A stretch of 64,000 nt of DNA from Lustribacter sp965277075 (GTDB lineage: Bacteria; Vulcanimicrobiota; Vulcanimicrobiia; Vulcanimicrobiales; Vulcanimicrobiaceae): positions 62,001 through 126,000 of the forward strand of contig OZ255707.1 in assembly GCA_965277075.1 (NCBI GenBank), written 5' to 3'. Both the position numbers and the translations under genes were made by a program. The notes under the pieces are model-generated. The model was not told the origin of the DNA, searched no databases, and saw only the letters and a program-made list of their open reading frames with translations. Positions 53,282 through 62,556 of this stretch are shown here, one piece after another (positions within the stretch are counted from its first letter, which is position 1; every line of letters starts with the position of its first letter).

Positions 53282-54451
53282 TCAACGCTTCGCCGGGAAG
53301 AATTGAACGAAGTCGTTTTTTGCTTGATCGTAGCGGAAGAGTGCTGTGGCGCTCTCGCCCAACCCTCGTTGATCGTGCGTCGTGAAATCATACGTCCCCT
53401 CGATCCCGGTGTAGCCCTTGATGCCTTGCATCGTCGTCCAAAGCTTTTGCGCATCGGCGTCCGGCCCGGCGCGCCGCAGCGCTTCGAGGACGATGCTCAT
53501 CGGGTCCCACGGGATCGAGGTCGCAAATTCCGAGCGTAGGTTCGCCTTTGCAAGCGCCGCAAAATAGCGATCTTGCGCGCGTTTGACGGCGCCCGTCGCC
53601 GTCGGATCAGGCGTGATTCCGCGCGAACCATTGAGGAACAACTCCTTGGGTAGAAACGACGCGTACTGCTGCATCTGCGCGTACGTGAAGTTGCCGCCCG
53701 AACCGTAGACCGGCATGTCGAGCCCGGCATCGTGTACGCCTTTGAGAAGCGTACCGAACGGCGTACCGACTGTGAAGGTGAGAAGAACATCGGGCGTGGC
53801 CGATTTGATGCGCGACATCTGCGCGGCAACGCTGATGTCCGCCGTTCCAAAATGCTCCTGCGCAACGACCTTGATGTCTTTGAACTCGGGCTTCGCAAGA
53901 ATCCCGTCGACGCGCTTTTCAAAATCCGCGCCGCTCGCGTCGGTCGACGTGATCAACGCGACCCGGGTGAGTTTTCGCGCGAGAAGATAGCGAAACAGCA
54001 CGGGCTGTACGTCGTCGATCGAGGGCGCGCCCATGAACATGTAACCGTTCGGACGTGGAAAGATCGCGGGCGAGAGGCAAAACGACACCGGCCCGGCTCT
54101 GTCAGCCAGCGGCGCAACGGATTGGCACGTCGCGGTAAGCGTCGGACCGAAGATCAGCGCCGCTTTTTTCGCTGCCAGTGCGGACGCAAGTTGCACGGCG
54201 ACCTGCGGGTTCGATTCGTCGTCGCCGTATTCGAAGTGCACCTTGCGCCCGTCGATGCCGCCCGCCGCGTTCACGGTCGTCTCGAGAACCCGAAGCGACG
54301 CCTGTTCTTTTTGGCCGAGGAAACCCGCCGGCCCGGTGAGCGAGATGATGACCGGAACGATGATGTCGTCCGCAGCGGCGAGCGCCGGCGGAACGCTTGC
54401 GATCGCTGCGAGCGTGAGCGCGAACGCCCAGGCAGCAACGTGCATCCTCAT
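53282..54451 (-). CDS. LivJ-type (peripla_BP_6) substrate-binding protein
   Basis: 389 residues from ATG 54451, overlapping the LLM gene stop by 4 nt (ATGA). Signal peptide VAAWAFALTLAAIASVPPAL. Motifs IISLTGPAGFLGQKEQASLR, EYGDDESNPQVAVQLASALA, LITSTDASGADFEKRVDGIL, SRIKSATPDVLLTFTVGTPF, ASFLPKELFLNGS. Strong family resemblance to 51102 and 23228 suggests duplication within this locus. No transporter genes adjacent. Confidence 0.88.
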   Translation of the reverse strand: MRMHVAAWAFALTLAAIASVPPALAAADDIIVPVIISLTGPAGFLGQKEQASLRVLETTVNAAGGIDGRKVHFEYGDDESNPQVAVQLASALAAKKAALIFGPTLTATCQSVAPLADRAGPVSFCLSPAIFPRPNGYMFMGAPSIDDVQPVLFRYLLARKLTRVALITSTDASGADFEKRVDGILAKPEFKDIKVVAQEHFGTADISVAAQMSRIKSATPDVLLTFTVGTPFGTLLKGVHDAGLDMPVYGSGGNFTYAQMQQYASFLPKELFLNGSRGITPDPTATGAVKRAQDRYFAALAKANLRSEFATSIPWDPMSIVLEALRRAGPDADAQKLWTTMQGIKGYTGIEGTYDFTTHDQRGLGESATALFRYDQAKNDFVQFFPAKR

Positions 54452-55590
54452 CGTTCGACCTTTTCTCGCGACGTTTGCGGTTCGCGCACCCCGGCGCGCT
54501 CCAGCCGAGGGAGAACTTCTTCGCGAAAATACGGAAACTCGGCGAGATAATTGACGAACCCGAGCGCGATGCCGGTAAAGCCGGCCTTCGACATCTCGCC
54601 GAGGCCGGCGGCGACGCTGTCCGGATCGCCGACGAGCGGCCAGCCGCCGTAGCCGGCGGCAAAGCGAATGCGCATCGCGCGATAGTTTTCGGGCTGCATC
54701 GTTGTCGACGCGTTGCGCGTGCCGATGCCGACCATGTTGTCGACGGCTGCCCAATCGGCTTGCTCGTCGGCGTAATAGTGGTAGTACTCTTCGGCTTCGC
54801 GTGCGGTCGGCCGGCACACGACATTCGCCGTCGAGAAAACTCCGAAGTCCGGTTTGCCGATTGCCGCGGCTTGCGCGACGGCGTCGGACACCGACTTGGC
54901 GGCGTCCTCGAGCCGCGTGCGAATCGCCGCAAACAAAAAATCGCAATGCGCGATCGCAAAGGCCTTCCCCGTCTCGGAACTGCCGGCGTTCATGATTACC
55001 GGTCGTGTTCCGCCGTAGGGTTTCGGCGCGCCCTGCACGCCGCGCAAGGCGATGAACTCGCCGGTGAGATCGGACGCGGACCGGTCGCTCCAGATCGTTT
55101 CGATGACGCGCAGCCACTCATCGCCGTAGGCATACCGCACGTCGTGCTCCCGCTGTGCGACGCCGAACATGTCGAACTCGTCTTGGTTCCAACCGCAGAC
55201 GATATTGAGTCCGAAGCGTCCGCGGCTCACGTGATCGACGGTCACGAATTGCTTCGCCGCGAAGACCGGATGCACGAGGGGAGCGTGGACGGTGCCGAAG
55301 GCGGTGATGCGTTCGGTGGCAGCGAGCAGACCGCACGCCCAGGTAACCGTTTCGAAGCCCGCTGATTCGAAGTTCGTCTCGCCGCCGTACCCCTTCCAGC
55401 GGCCGACGGGTAACATGAATTCGATACCGGCTGTATCGAGCAATCGCGCGAGTGAAAGATTGTCTTTCCACGAGCCGGACCAACGTTCCGGAACCTTCGT
55501 GGCTGCGAGCCCGGACGAGAGGTTCGCGCCGAATATTCCGAGTTTGAGGCGATTGCTGCTGTAGAAGTTCGTACGCCCTTGCAATAGCAC
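54448..55590 (-). CDS. LLM-class flavin-dependent monooxygenase (SsuD/SfnG/RutA-like)
   Basis: 380 residues. Luciferase-like barrel: RLKLGIFGANLSSGLAATKV, the long ETNFESAGFETVTWACGLLA, RITAFGTVHAPLVHPVFAAK and FGLNIVCGWNQDEFDMFG. The last motif is typical of FMNH2-dependent monooxygenases such as sulfone or alkanesulfonate and pyrimidine (RutA) oxygenases. No flavin reductase adjoins. It starts 13 nt after the Rieske gene and is coupled to a LivJ-type protein, so it probably acts on the same imported compound. Confidence 0.88.
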   Translation of the reverse strand: MLLQGRTNFYSSNRLKLGIFGANLSSGLAATKVPERWSGSWKDNLSLARLLDTAGIEFMLPVGRWKGYGGETNFESAGFETVTWACGLLAATERITAFGTVHAPLVHPVFAAKQFVTVDHVSRGRFGLNIVCGWNQDEFDMFGVAQREHDVRYAYGDEWLRVIETIWSDRSASDLTGEFIALRGVQGAPKPYGGTRPVIMNAGSSETGKAFAIAHCDFLFAAIRTRLEDAAKSVSDAVAQAAAIGKPDFGVFSTANVVCRPTAREAEEYYHYYADEQADWAAVDNMVGIGTRNASTTMQPENYRAMRIRFAAGYGGWPLVGDPDSVAAGLGEMSKAGFTGIALGFVNYLAEFPYFREEVLPRLERAGVREPQTSREKVER

Positions 55591-55603
55591 TCCTTACGGG
55601 AAA

Positions 55604-56659
55604 TTATGCGCGCGCCGGTTCTCTACCCGATGCACCTTCGCGCATCAGCATCTTATCAAGAACCCGCCGCATGTGGACGCGCGCACCGTCAGCGACGATG
55701 TTGATCAACCCGTTCTCGCCCAGTTCGCCAAGCCGGCGCTGCTGTTCTTGAACGATGTGCTGGTCCTCGAGAAACGCTGACGAGACTTCGTCGAAGATCT
55801 TGTCGGTCGCTCGCGGATCTTCCGGACGGAAGCCGTTGAGCGTCGACCAAAAATACAAGCACGACGTCTCGGTCTCGGGCGTGAGCGCATGAAAGATTCG
55901 CATCGAGAAACCGCCGTCACGTTTTCCTTTGTCGTACGCCCCGGTGCCGGCGTCGACGGCCCCGACCCACTGCAAGACAGTTGCCGGCGCAACGAACTCG
56001 AATTCTTGCCAGCGGTCGATGCGCTCGGCAAGTGCCGGCACGGCTTTCTTGTACGTCGGCGGCGGTGCCGACCCGAGTAACCAGCGCGTAAACTTCAATC
56101 CTGTTTCGGTCGGATGCGTATCCATAATTGCATCGACATGGGCTTGCGGATTGCCGCCAATCGTGGATTCGTGCACGTAGCCCAAATGCGTGAGGTCCAT
56201 GAGGTTGTCGACCATCAGGTTCGCGTTTGCCGCGATCGCGTACATCGTGTGACGATGAGGCCAATGCGCCGCGTCGTTATGGAACGGATAGTCGACGATT
56301 TCCGCTGGATCGGCTGCGGCCGGGTCGCCCATCCAGATCCACAAACAGGCATCTTTTTCAACGAGCGGATACGATCGGACGCGCGCTTTCGCCGGGATGT
56401 GGACCTGACCCGGGATGTGCACGCACGTGCCGTCGCCCGCGTAGACGATGCCGTGATAGCCGCATTGGAGCCCTGATTCGACGATCGCTCCGCAACTGAG
56501 CGGGGCGCCGCGGTGGCAGCACATGTCCGCCAGCGCGGCGGCACGCCGGAGCGCGTCGCGGAAGAGGACGACCGGTTCGCCGAGAATCCGGCGCGCGAGC
56601 GGTTTATCCGCGATTTCGTCCGCCCAGGCCGCAACGTACCACGCATTCTTGATGAACAT
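55604..56659 (-). CDS. Rieske oxygenase, vanillate O-demethylase (VanA)-like
   Basis: 351 residues from ATG 56659, with GAGGTGA 5 nt upstream. Rieske ligands Cys47-x-His49 (DMCCHRGAPLSCG) and Cys66-x2-His69 (LQCGYHGIVY). The iron site is MVDNLMDLTHLGYVHEST. The N-terminus MFIKNAWYVAAWADEI is the VanA/dicamba-demethylase signature. It would O-demethylate methoxylated aromatic acids, but the VanB-type reductase is not in the window. First gene of the operon with LLM oxygenase, LivJ-type proteins and a decarboxylase. Confidence 0.9.
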   Translation of the reverse strand: MFIKNAWYVAAWADEIADKPLARRILGEPVVLFRDALRRAAALADMCCHRGAPLSCGAIVESGLQCGYHGIVYAGDGTCVHIPGQVHIPAKARVRSYPLVEKDACLWIWMGDPAAADPAEIVDYPFHNDAAHWPHRHTMYAIAANANLMVDNLMDLTHLGYVHESTIGGNPQAHVDAIMDTHPTETGLKFTRWLLGSAPPPTYKKAVPALAERIDRWQEFEFVAPATVLQWVGAVDAGTGAYDKGKRDGGFSMRIFHALTPETETSCLYFWSTLNGFRPEDPRATDKIFDEVSSAFLEDQHIVQEQQRRLGELGENGLINIVADGARVHMRRVLDKMLMREGASGREPARA

Positions 56660-56712
56660 CGTCACCTCGTCTCGACGCTTTACCCGAGTGTGCCGGTTCG
56701 AGGAAATATCCT

Positions 56713-57207
56713 TCATGCGAGCGGCAGCGCTGTCTTGTATTTCACCTGTTTGAGCGCGAAGCTCGAGCGGATGTTGGCCACGACCGAAATCGGCGTAAGC
56801 TTGTCGATGATCAAGCGCTCGAGTGCCTGAATGTCAGAAACCACAACGCGCAGCAAATAATCGGCGTCCCCGCTCATCAGGTAGCATTCCATCACCTCGG
56901 GACGCTCCATGACGGCCGCCTCGAAAATGTCCAAAGCGTCCTTCGTTTGCTTCTCGAGACTGATTTGGATGAAAACGCTGACGTTGAGGCCGAGCGTATG
57001 CGGGTCCAGCAGGGTCACGTAGCGGTCGATGACGTGGCGCTCTTCGAGGGTACGGACGCGCGTCAGGCACGGGGAGGGCGAAAGGTGCACGCGTGACGCC
57101 AACTCCACGTTGGTCAGTTTCGCGTTCGCCTGCAATTCCGAGAGGATGCGCACGTCGACGCGGTCGAGCTCGACGCGCGGCACATCCGCCGACTTTCGTT
57201 CACTCAT
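56713..57207 (-). CDS. Lrp/AsnC-family transcriptional regulator
   Basis: 164 residues from ATG 57207 (a very long in-frame extension overlaps aceE and is rejected). Helix-turn-helix: RVDVRILSELQANAKLTNVE, LASRVHLSPSPCLTRVRTLE. RAM ligand domain: MECYLMSGDADYLLRVVVSD. Divergent from aceE with 84 bp between the starts, so it probably controls that gene. The arrangement recalls mdeR-mdeB in Pseudomonas putida, where an Lrp-type protein governs an AceE-like 2-oxo acid dehydrogenase. Confidence 0.92.
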   Translation of the reverse strand: MSERKSADVPRVELDRVDVRILSELQANAKLTNVELASRVHLSPSPCLTRVRTLEERHVIDRYVTLLDPHTLGLNVSVFIQISLEKQTKDALDIFEAAVMERPEVMECYLMSGDADYLLRVVVSDIQALERLIIDKLTPISVVANIRSSFALKQVKYKTALPLA

Positions 57208-57291
57208 CCGGCATATTATGCTGCACTCAGCGGGGTGAAGCAACAACGTCGGAACCATATACCGCCCGAAACGCGATAGAATCAGGACCTC

Positions 57292-59994
57292 ATGAGTATG
57301 GCGGAAGAACGTGAGCTGACTCGGATCGCGGCGGACGTCGATGCCGACCCGTCGGAAACGCAAGAGTGGCTCGACGCGCTCACAGGCACGGTGCGAGAAG
57401 GCGGCAAAGATCGCGGAGCCTATCTGCTCAAGCGTTTGAGCGAGCACGCGCAGCTGCTCGGCCTCGCCAATCGGCAACCGTACTCGGCGTACCAGAACAC
57501 GATTTCGGTCGACCGGCAACATCCGTATCCAGGCGATATCGAGATCGAGCAGCGCCTCACCTCGATCGTGCGTTGGAACGCGCTGGCGATGGTCGTTCGC
57601 GCGAATAAGGCGTACGGTGAACTCGGCGGGCACGTTGCGAGCTACGCGTCCGCGGCTGAAATTTTCGAGGTGGGATTCAACCACTTCTTTCGGGCGCGCG
57701 ACGCGCACTCGGCGGGCGACCTCGTGTTCTTCCAACCCCACTCGGCACCCGGCGTGTACGCGCGCGCGTTTCTCGAAGGCCGTCTGAGCGAGGAACATCT
57801 CGCGAATTTTCGCCAGGAGCTTTCGGGCAACGGCCTCTCGTCGTATCCGCATCCCTGGTTGATGCCCGACTTCTGGCAGTTTCCGACGGGTTCGATGGGA
57901 CTCGGGCCGATCACGTCGATCTATCACGCGCGATTCATGCGCTATCTCGAACATCGCGGATTCACTGCACCGTCGGAGCGGCGCGTGTGGGGTGTTTTCG
58001 GCGACGGCGAGATGGACGAACCGGAATCGATCGCTGCCTTGACGCTCGCAGCGCGAGAAAACCTCGACAATCTCACGTGGATCGTCAATTGCAATCTTCA
58101 GCGATTGGACGGTCCCGTTCGCGGTAACGGGCAAATCATTCAAGAGCTCGAGGCGCTCTTCGCCGGCGCCGGCTGGAACGTCATCAAGGTGCTGTGGGGC
58201 TCGGAATGGGACGTGTTGTTCGCGCGCGATACGAATCACGCGCTCCTGCGAAACTTTGCCGCGACGGTCGACGGACAATATCAAACGCTTGGAGCAAATG
58301 ACGGCGCGTACAATCAAGCGCATTTTTTCGGACTCGATCCCGAGTTGCAAGCACTCGTGTCGAGCATGTCCCCTGCCCAGATCGACGGCCTTCGCCGCGG
58401 TGGCCACGATCCGCAGAAGCTACATCCTGCGATGCGCGCGGCGTGCCTGCACCAAGGACGCCCGACCGTCATCCTTGCCAAGACGAAGAAGGGGTACGGC
58501 GTCGCCGCCGCCGAGTCGAAAATGACGGCGCACCAACAAAAGAAACTGGATGTCGACGCGCTGCGCGTGATGCGCGATCGATTCGATCTTCCGCTCTCGG
58601 ATCGCGATCTCGAAGAGATGCGCTTCTACCGTCCGCAAGCCGGCAGCAAAGAGTTGGAGTACCTGCGCGAGCGACGTGCCGCGCTCGGCGGGAGTTTGCC
58701 GTCGCGGCGCGCGAGTTCGACGGCGTTGCCGGTGCCTGCAGCCGCAGATATATCGCCGTTTGCGCTTACCGCCGACGGCAAAGAGATGTCGACGACGATG
58801 GCCGTCGTGCGTATTTTCAATGCGCTCTTGCGCGACAAAGAGTTGGGTCCGCGCGTCGTCCCGATCGTTGCCGATGAAGCGCGCACGTTCGGTATGGACA
58901 ATATGTTTCGATCCGTCGGAATTTACGCGCCGAAGGGGCAACTCTACGAACCACAAGACGCGAGTTCGATGTTGTTCTATCGCGAAGCGACCGATGGCCA
59001 GTTGCTCGAAGAGGGCATAACCGAAGCCGGCGCGCTTTCATCGTGGATCGCGGCAGCGACGTCGTACAGTGTCCACGGGCTGCCCATGCTTCCGTTCTAT
59101 ATCTTTTATTCGATGTTCGGCTTCCAGCGCGTCGGCGATCTGATCTGGGCGGCAGCCGATCAGCGCTCGCGCGGCTTTCTGATCGGCGCTACGGCGGGGC
59201 GAACTACGTTGAGCGGCGAGGGTCTGCAGCATCAGGACGGCTCGAGTCACGTTGTCGCCGCAACCGTTCCGAACTGTCGCGCGTACGATCCGGCCTTTGC
59301 CTACGAACTCGCCGTCATCGTCGATCACGGGGCGCGGCAGATGATGCAGAACGGCGAAGACGTCTTTTACTATCTCACCGTCACGAACGAAAACTACGCA
59401 CAACCGTCGATCCCCGATGATGCTCACGACGGTATCATCAAGGGAATGCACCGGCTGCGCGCGTGGAGCGCCGAAGCGGGGACAAAAAAACAGCGGGGAA
59501 AGAAGCGCGTGCGGCTTCTCGGTTCCGGTGCGATCTTGCTCGAAGTGATCGCTGCCGCGGATCTTTTGCGCGATGATTGGGATGTGGATGCCGAAGTCTG
59601 GAGCGTTACGAGTTTCAGCGAACTCGCGCGCGACGCACGGACCGTCGAGCGCTGGAATATGCTCCACGCGGATGAGCCGGAGCGCGTGAGCCATGTCGAG
59701 ACGTGTCTGCCCGGGGATGAAATCTCCATCGTCGCCACCGACTACGTGCGGGCCTATCCGGATTTGATTGCCCCGTACGTCGAGGGTGAATTTGTCGTGC
59801 TCGGAACCGACGGCTTCGGACGAAGCGACACCCGTGCTAAATTGCGCCGCTTCTTCGAAGTCGATCGGTACGCTGTTGCGCTCGCCGCCTTGCATCGCTT
59901 GGCGAAGGCAGGTGTGATTGCGCGCGAATGCCCTCGCGACGCGGTCGCGCGTTACAGCATCGACACCGACGGCGGAGCCGCCTGGGACCGTTAA
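57292..59994 (+). CDS. aceE: Homodimeric 2-oxo acid (pyruvate) dehydrogenase E1 component
   Basis: 900 residues, full length for AceE. Motifs: NTISVDRQHPYPGDIEIEQR, FFQPHSAPGVYARAFLEG, the TPP motif GDGEMDEPESIAALTLAARE with NCNLQRLDGPVRGN, and the C-terminal TDGFGRSDTRAKLRRFFEVD. AGGA precedes the ATG by 6 nt. It decarboxylates pyruvate or a related 2-oxo acid. E2 and E3 genes are absent here, so it is either a stand-alone E1 using the cell's other complex subunits or a specialised 2-oxobutyrate-type E1. The divergent Lrp gene is the likely regulator. Confidence 0.93.
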   Translation: MSMAEERELTRIAADVDADPSETQEWLDALTGTVREGGKDRGAYLLKRLSEHAQLLGLANRQPYSAYQNTISVDRQHPYPGDIEIEQRLTSIVRWNALAMVVRANKAYGELGGHVASYASAAEIFEVGFNHFFRARDAHSAGDLVFFQPHSAPGVYARAFLEGRLSEEHLANFRQELSGNGLSSYPHPWLMPDFWQFPTGSMGLGPITSIYHARFMRYLEHRGFTAPSERRVWGVFGDGEMDEPESIAALTLAARENLDNLTWIVNCNLQRLDGPVRGNGQIIQELEALFAGAGWNVIKVLWGSEWDVLFARDTNHALLRNFAATVDGQYQTLGANDGAYNQAHFFGLDPELQALVSSMSPAQIDGLRRGGHDPQKLHPAMRAACLHQGRPTVILAKTKKGYGVAAAESKMTAHQQKKLDVDALRVMRDRFDLPLSDRDLEEMRFYRPQAGSKELEYLRERRAALGGSLPSRRASSTALPVPAAADISPFALTADGKEMSTTMAVVRIFNALLRDKELGPRVVPIVADEARTFGMDNMFRSVGIYAPKGQLYEPQDASSMLFYREATDGQLLEEGITEAGALSSWIAAATSYSVHGLPMLPFYIFYSMFGFQRVGDLIWAAADQRSRGFLIGATAGRTTLSGEGLQHQDGSSHVVAATVPNCRAYDPAFAYELAVIVDHGARQMMQNGEDVFYYLTVTNENYAQPSIPDDAHDGIIKGMHRLRAWSAEAGTKKQRGKKRVRLLGSGAILLEVIAAADLLRDDWDVDAEVWSVTSFSELARDARTVERWNMLHADEPERVSHVETCLPGDEISIVATDYVRAYPDLIAPYVEGEFVVLGTDGFGRSDTRAKLRRFFEVDRYAVALAALHRLAKAGVIARECPRDAVARYSIDTDGGAAWDR

Positions 59995-60044
59995 GCGCGC
60001 CTCGCAAGCGAAGAGCTGGCCAACGTCTGTACATCACGCGCCTG

Positions 60045-60066
60045 TTGGTATAAGTTTATATCAATA
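60045..60066. promoter_or_regulatory. Operator-like palindrome upstream of the ALDH gene
   Basis: TTGGTATAAGTTTATATCAA (60045-60064) is a near-perfect palindrome with one mismatched pair apart from the centre. Its right half plus two bases, TATATCAATA (60057-60066), recurs exactly at 62560-62569 upstream of the amidohydrolase gene. It is strongly AT-rich against a GC-rich background. The likely ligand is the GntR/UTRA regulator encoded at 61747. The 100-bp gap from aceE to ALDH otherwise holds only a GGAGA ribosome-binding site. Confidence 0.55.
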
Positions 60067-60094
60067 ACCCTTACCGGTCCGGCTGGAGAACGGC

Positions 60095-61561
60095 GTGGTG
60101 AATTCGATAAAGGAAACCACAACGCGCGGGCTTTTCGTCGACGGGCGCTCCGTTGACGATCGCGCGACAGCGACGCTCGAAGTCATCGAACCGGCGAGTG
60201 GACGCGTGACCGGCACAATTCTTCGCGGTGACAATGCTGCGGTCGATCTCTCCGTTCAATCGGCGCGGCGCACCTTCGTCAGTAACGGGTGGCGACGGAT
60301 GGCGGCAGCCGATCGAGGCCGGCTGCTGCTCGCCGTGGCGAACGCCGTTCGGGCGAAAGAGGAAGAGCTCGCGGCGGTCGAGTCCACCGACGTTGGTAAG
60401 CCGCTCTCGCAGGCGCGAAACGACGTACGCGCCACAGCTCGCTATTTCGAGTATTACGGTGGAATGGCGGATAAGGTCGAAGGGACGACGATTCCGGTGC
60501 GTTGGGGCGCGGTGGACACGACGCTCCGCGAGCCGTACGGCGTCTCCGCGCAGATCGTACCGTGGAATTTTCCGTTGGCAATGGCGGCGCGAGGGATCGC
60601 TCCTGCCCTTGCCGCCGGCAACACGGTCGTTGTGAAGCCGGCCGAAGACGCGTCGCTCGGCGTCCTACGGCTTGCGGAGATCGCGTATGATGCGGGATTG
60701 CCGCCCGGCGCGCTCAACGTGGTGACCGGTGCAGGAGCCGAAGCGGGAGCGGCGTTGGTTCGCCATGCGCTCGTGGCGCACGTGACGTTCACCGGGTCCC
60801 TCGCTACCGGCACGGCGATCTTGAAAATGGCGGCCGACGGGGTGAAACCGGTCGCTCTCGAGCTCGGCGGAAAATCGCCCAACATCGTGTTTGCCGACGC
60901 AGATTTCGATCTCGCGCTCGACACCGTTGTACGGGCGATTATCGTCAACGCCGGACAAGTGTGCAACGCGCGTCCGCGGCTCCTCGTCGAGCGTTCCTTC
61001 GCCGATGCATTCGGAGCGCGGCTCGCCGAACGCTTTGCCGCCGTGCGGATCGGCGCTCCAATGAGCGATCCCGACATGGGACCCGTGAATTCGGAACGTC
61101 AACGCGCGAAAATCGAAAGCGCCGTTGCCCGGGCCGTCAGCGATGGCGCGAAAGCCGAACGTTTCGCTTCCCTTCCAAAAGATCCCGAACTCGCCGGCGG
61201 CTTTTTCGTGAAGCCGGGGATACTCACGGGTGTCACCGCACGCCATTCGGCCTTTCACGAGGAAATATTCGGGCCGGTCTTAACGGTCACGCCGTTCGAT
61301 ACCGTCGATGAAGCCGTCGCACTTGCGAACGCCACGGATTACGGTCTGAATGCCGGAATTTTCACGGAGAACATCAATACCGCGATGCACGTCGCGCAAA
61401 TGGTTGAAGCCGGCCAGATCTACATCAACGGTTGGGGCACGGGGGGAAGTGTTGAAGTCCCCTTCGGCGGTTTCAAGAAGAGCGGCTACGGGCGGGAGAA
61501 AGGACTCGAAGGGTTGCTTCATTATACGCAGGTCAAGAGCGTGACCACGCATTTTCGATGA
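60095..61561 (+). CDS. NAD(P)-dependent aldehyde dehydrogenase
   Basis: 488 residues from tandem GTG codons (60095/60098), with GGAGA at 60085-60089. ALDH motifs: QIVPWNFPLAMAARGIAPAL, GNTVVVKPAED, FTGSLATGTAI, the catalytic Glu in VALELGGKSPN and catalytic Cys in VNAGQVCNARPRL, EEIFGPVLTVTPF and PFGGFKKSGYGREKGLEG. Oxidises an aldehyde intermediate to the acid. It appears to form a regulon with the GntR and amidohydrolase genes downstream through shared operator-like sites. Confidence 0.94.
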   Translation: MVNSIKETTTRGLFVDGRSVDDRATATLEVIEPASGRVTGTILRGDNAAVDLSVQSARRTFVSNGWRRMAAADRGRLLLAVANAVRAKEEELAAVESTDVGKPLSQARNDVRATARYFEYYGGMADKVEGTTIPVRWGAVDTTLREPYGVSAQIVPWNFPLAMAARGIAPALAAGNTVVVKPAEDASLGVLRLAEIAYDAGLPPGALNVVTGAGAEAGAALVRHALVAHVTFTGSLATGTAILKMAADGVKPVALELGGKSPNIVFADADFDLALDTVVRAIIVNAGQVCNARPRLLVERSFADAFGARLAERFAAVRIGAPMSDPDMGPVNSERQRAKIESAVARAVSDGAKAERFASLPKDPELAGGFFVKPGILTGVTARHSAFHEEIFGPVLTVTPFDTVDEAVALANATDYGLNAGIFTENINTAMHVAQMVEAGQIYINGWGTGGSVEVPFGGFKKSGYGREKGLEGLLHYTQVKSVTTHFR

Positions 61562-61577
61562 ACTCTCGAAATGAGGC

Positions 61578-61745
61578 CTAGTTGTGGCCTATCTCGCAAA
61601 TACCGATACAGTCGCTCGGCGCTTTTCCGCCGTCGCGGCGTCGCTCATCGCTCAAAGGGCGCTGTCCTTCAGCGCTCTTCGCTCCTTGCGACGACGAAAA
61701 ATCGCTGTCGCTTTGTGTATCGCCACTTGCGAGACAGGCCACTAG
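61578..61745. repeat. 168-bp imperfect inverted-repeat element with central hairpin
   Basis: The left arm (61578-61609, CTAG...GTGGCCTATCTCGCAAATACCGATAC, with GTGGCCTATCTCGCAA as core) matches the reverse complement of the right arm (61717-61745; core TTGCGAGACAGGCCAC) with only a few mismatches. Pairing continues inward less perfectly (CGACGACGAAAAATCGC against GCGCTTTTCCGCCGTCG), leading to a central hairpin GGGCGCTG-TCCTT-CAGCGCTC. Both ends carry CTAG. No coding potential is convincing inside. It fills the gap between ALDH and GntR. It looks like a MITE-type or other mobile palindromic element. Confidence 0.6.
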
Positions 61746-61746
61746 C

Positions 61747-62541
61747 GTGACCCGTCGCACGGATTCGAAACTCACGACCTTTGCCCCATCTTGGTCGACC
61801 GAGCTGCGAGCGCCGCTCTATCATCAGCTTTTCCTGATCCTGCGCAATAAAATCGTCAGCGGCGAGTACGCGGACGGGTCTTTTCTTCCGAGCGAAGCCG
61901 AACTCTCGAGCCTCTTCGGCGTCTCGCGGATCACGACGAAACGCGCTCTCAACGAGATTGCGGAGGCTGGTTTTGCGGTGCGTCAGCGTGGCCGCGGAAC
62001 GCGTGTTCTCTACAAGGGCGGCGGCACGATCGTGAGCGGCAGCATGCAGGGACTGCGCGATAGTCTACGTGCGAACGCCCGGGCCGCCGCGAACGTAATC
62101 GAATTCGGGATCGTGCCTGCTTCAACGCAGGTCGCGGCGGCATTGAAGCTCTCGCATGGGGCGCAGGTTCACCACGCCGTGCGGGTTTTTTCCGATCAGA
62201 GCCGACTTCCGTACTCGCACCTCACCACGTTCGTACCGGCGAGGATCGGCGCGGCGTGGACACGAGCAGATTTGGAGCGTTTTTCCCTGGTCGCCTTGAT
62301 CGAGCGTTCGGGGGCTACGATCGAATCCGCCGAGCAAATCATCACCGCGACGTTGGCCGATGCGGCGAGTGCCGTAGCGCTCGAAGTGTCGTTTGCAAGT
62401 CCGTTGCTCCAGGTCGTTCGCACCGTCTTTGCCCCGAGCGGCGTCCCGGTCGAGTATTTGATCGCCCTGTATCCGCCGGGACGCTATCAGTACATCATGA
62501 CCCTCAGCAACGACGGCGAGGAGGGGCGCTGGATCGTTTGA
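61747..62541 (+). CDS. GntR-family regulator with UTRA domain (HutC subfamily)
   Basis: 264 residues from GTG 61747; an upstream extension to 61582 runs through the repeat element and is rejected. Winged helix: APLYHQLFLILRNKIVSGEY, PSEAELSSLFGVSRITTKRA, LNEIAEAGFAVRQRGRGTRV. The UTRA ligand domain follows (HHAVRVFSDQSRLPYSHLTT, then YLIALYPPGRYQYIMTL). Likely autoregulates and represses the flanking ALDH and amidohydrolase genes through the TATATCAATA sites. Confidence 0.9.
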   Translation: MTRRTDSKLTTFAPSWSTELRAPLYHQLFLILRNKIVSGEYADGSFLPSEAELSSLFGVSRITTKRALNEIAEAGFAVRQRGRGTRVLYKGGGTIVSGSMQGLRDSLRANARAAANVIEFGIVPASTQVAAALKLSHGAQVHHAVRVFSDQSRLPYSHLTTFVPARIGAAWTRADLERFSLVALIERSGATIESAEQIITATLADAASAVALEVSFASPLLQVVRTVFAPSGVPVEYLIALYPPGRYQYIMTLSNDGEEGRWIV

Positions 62542-62556
62542 CAAGTGAAGACTTAA

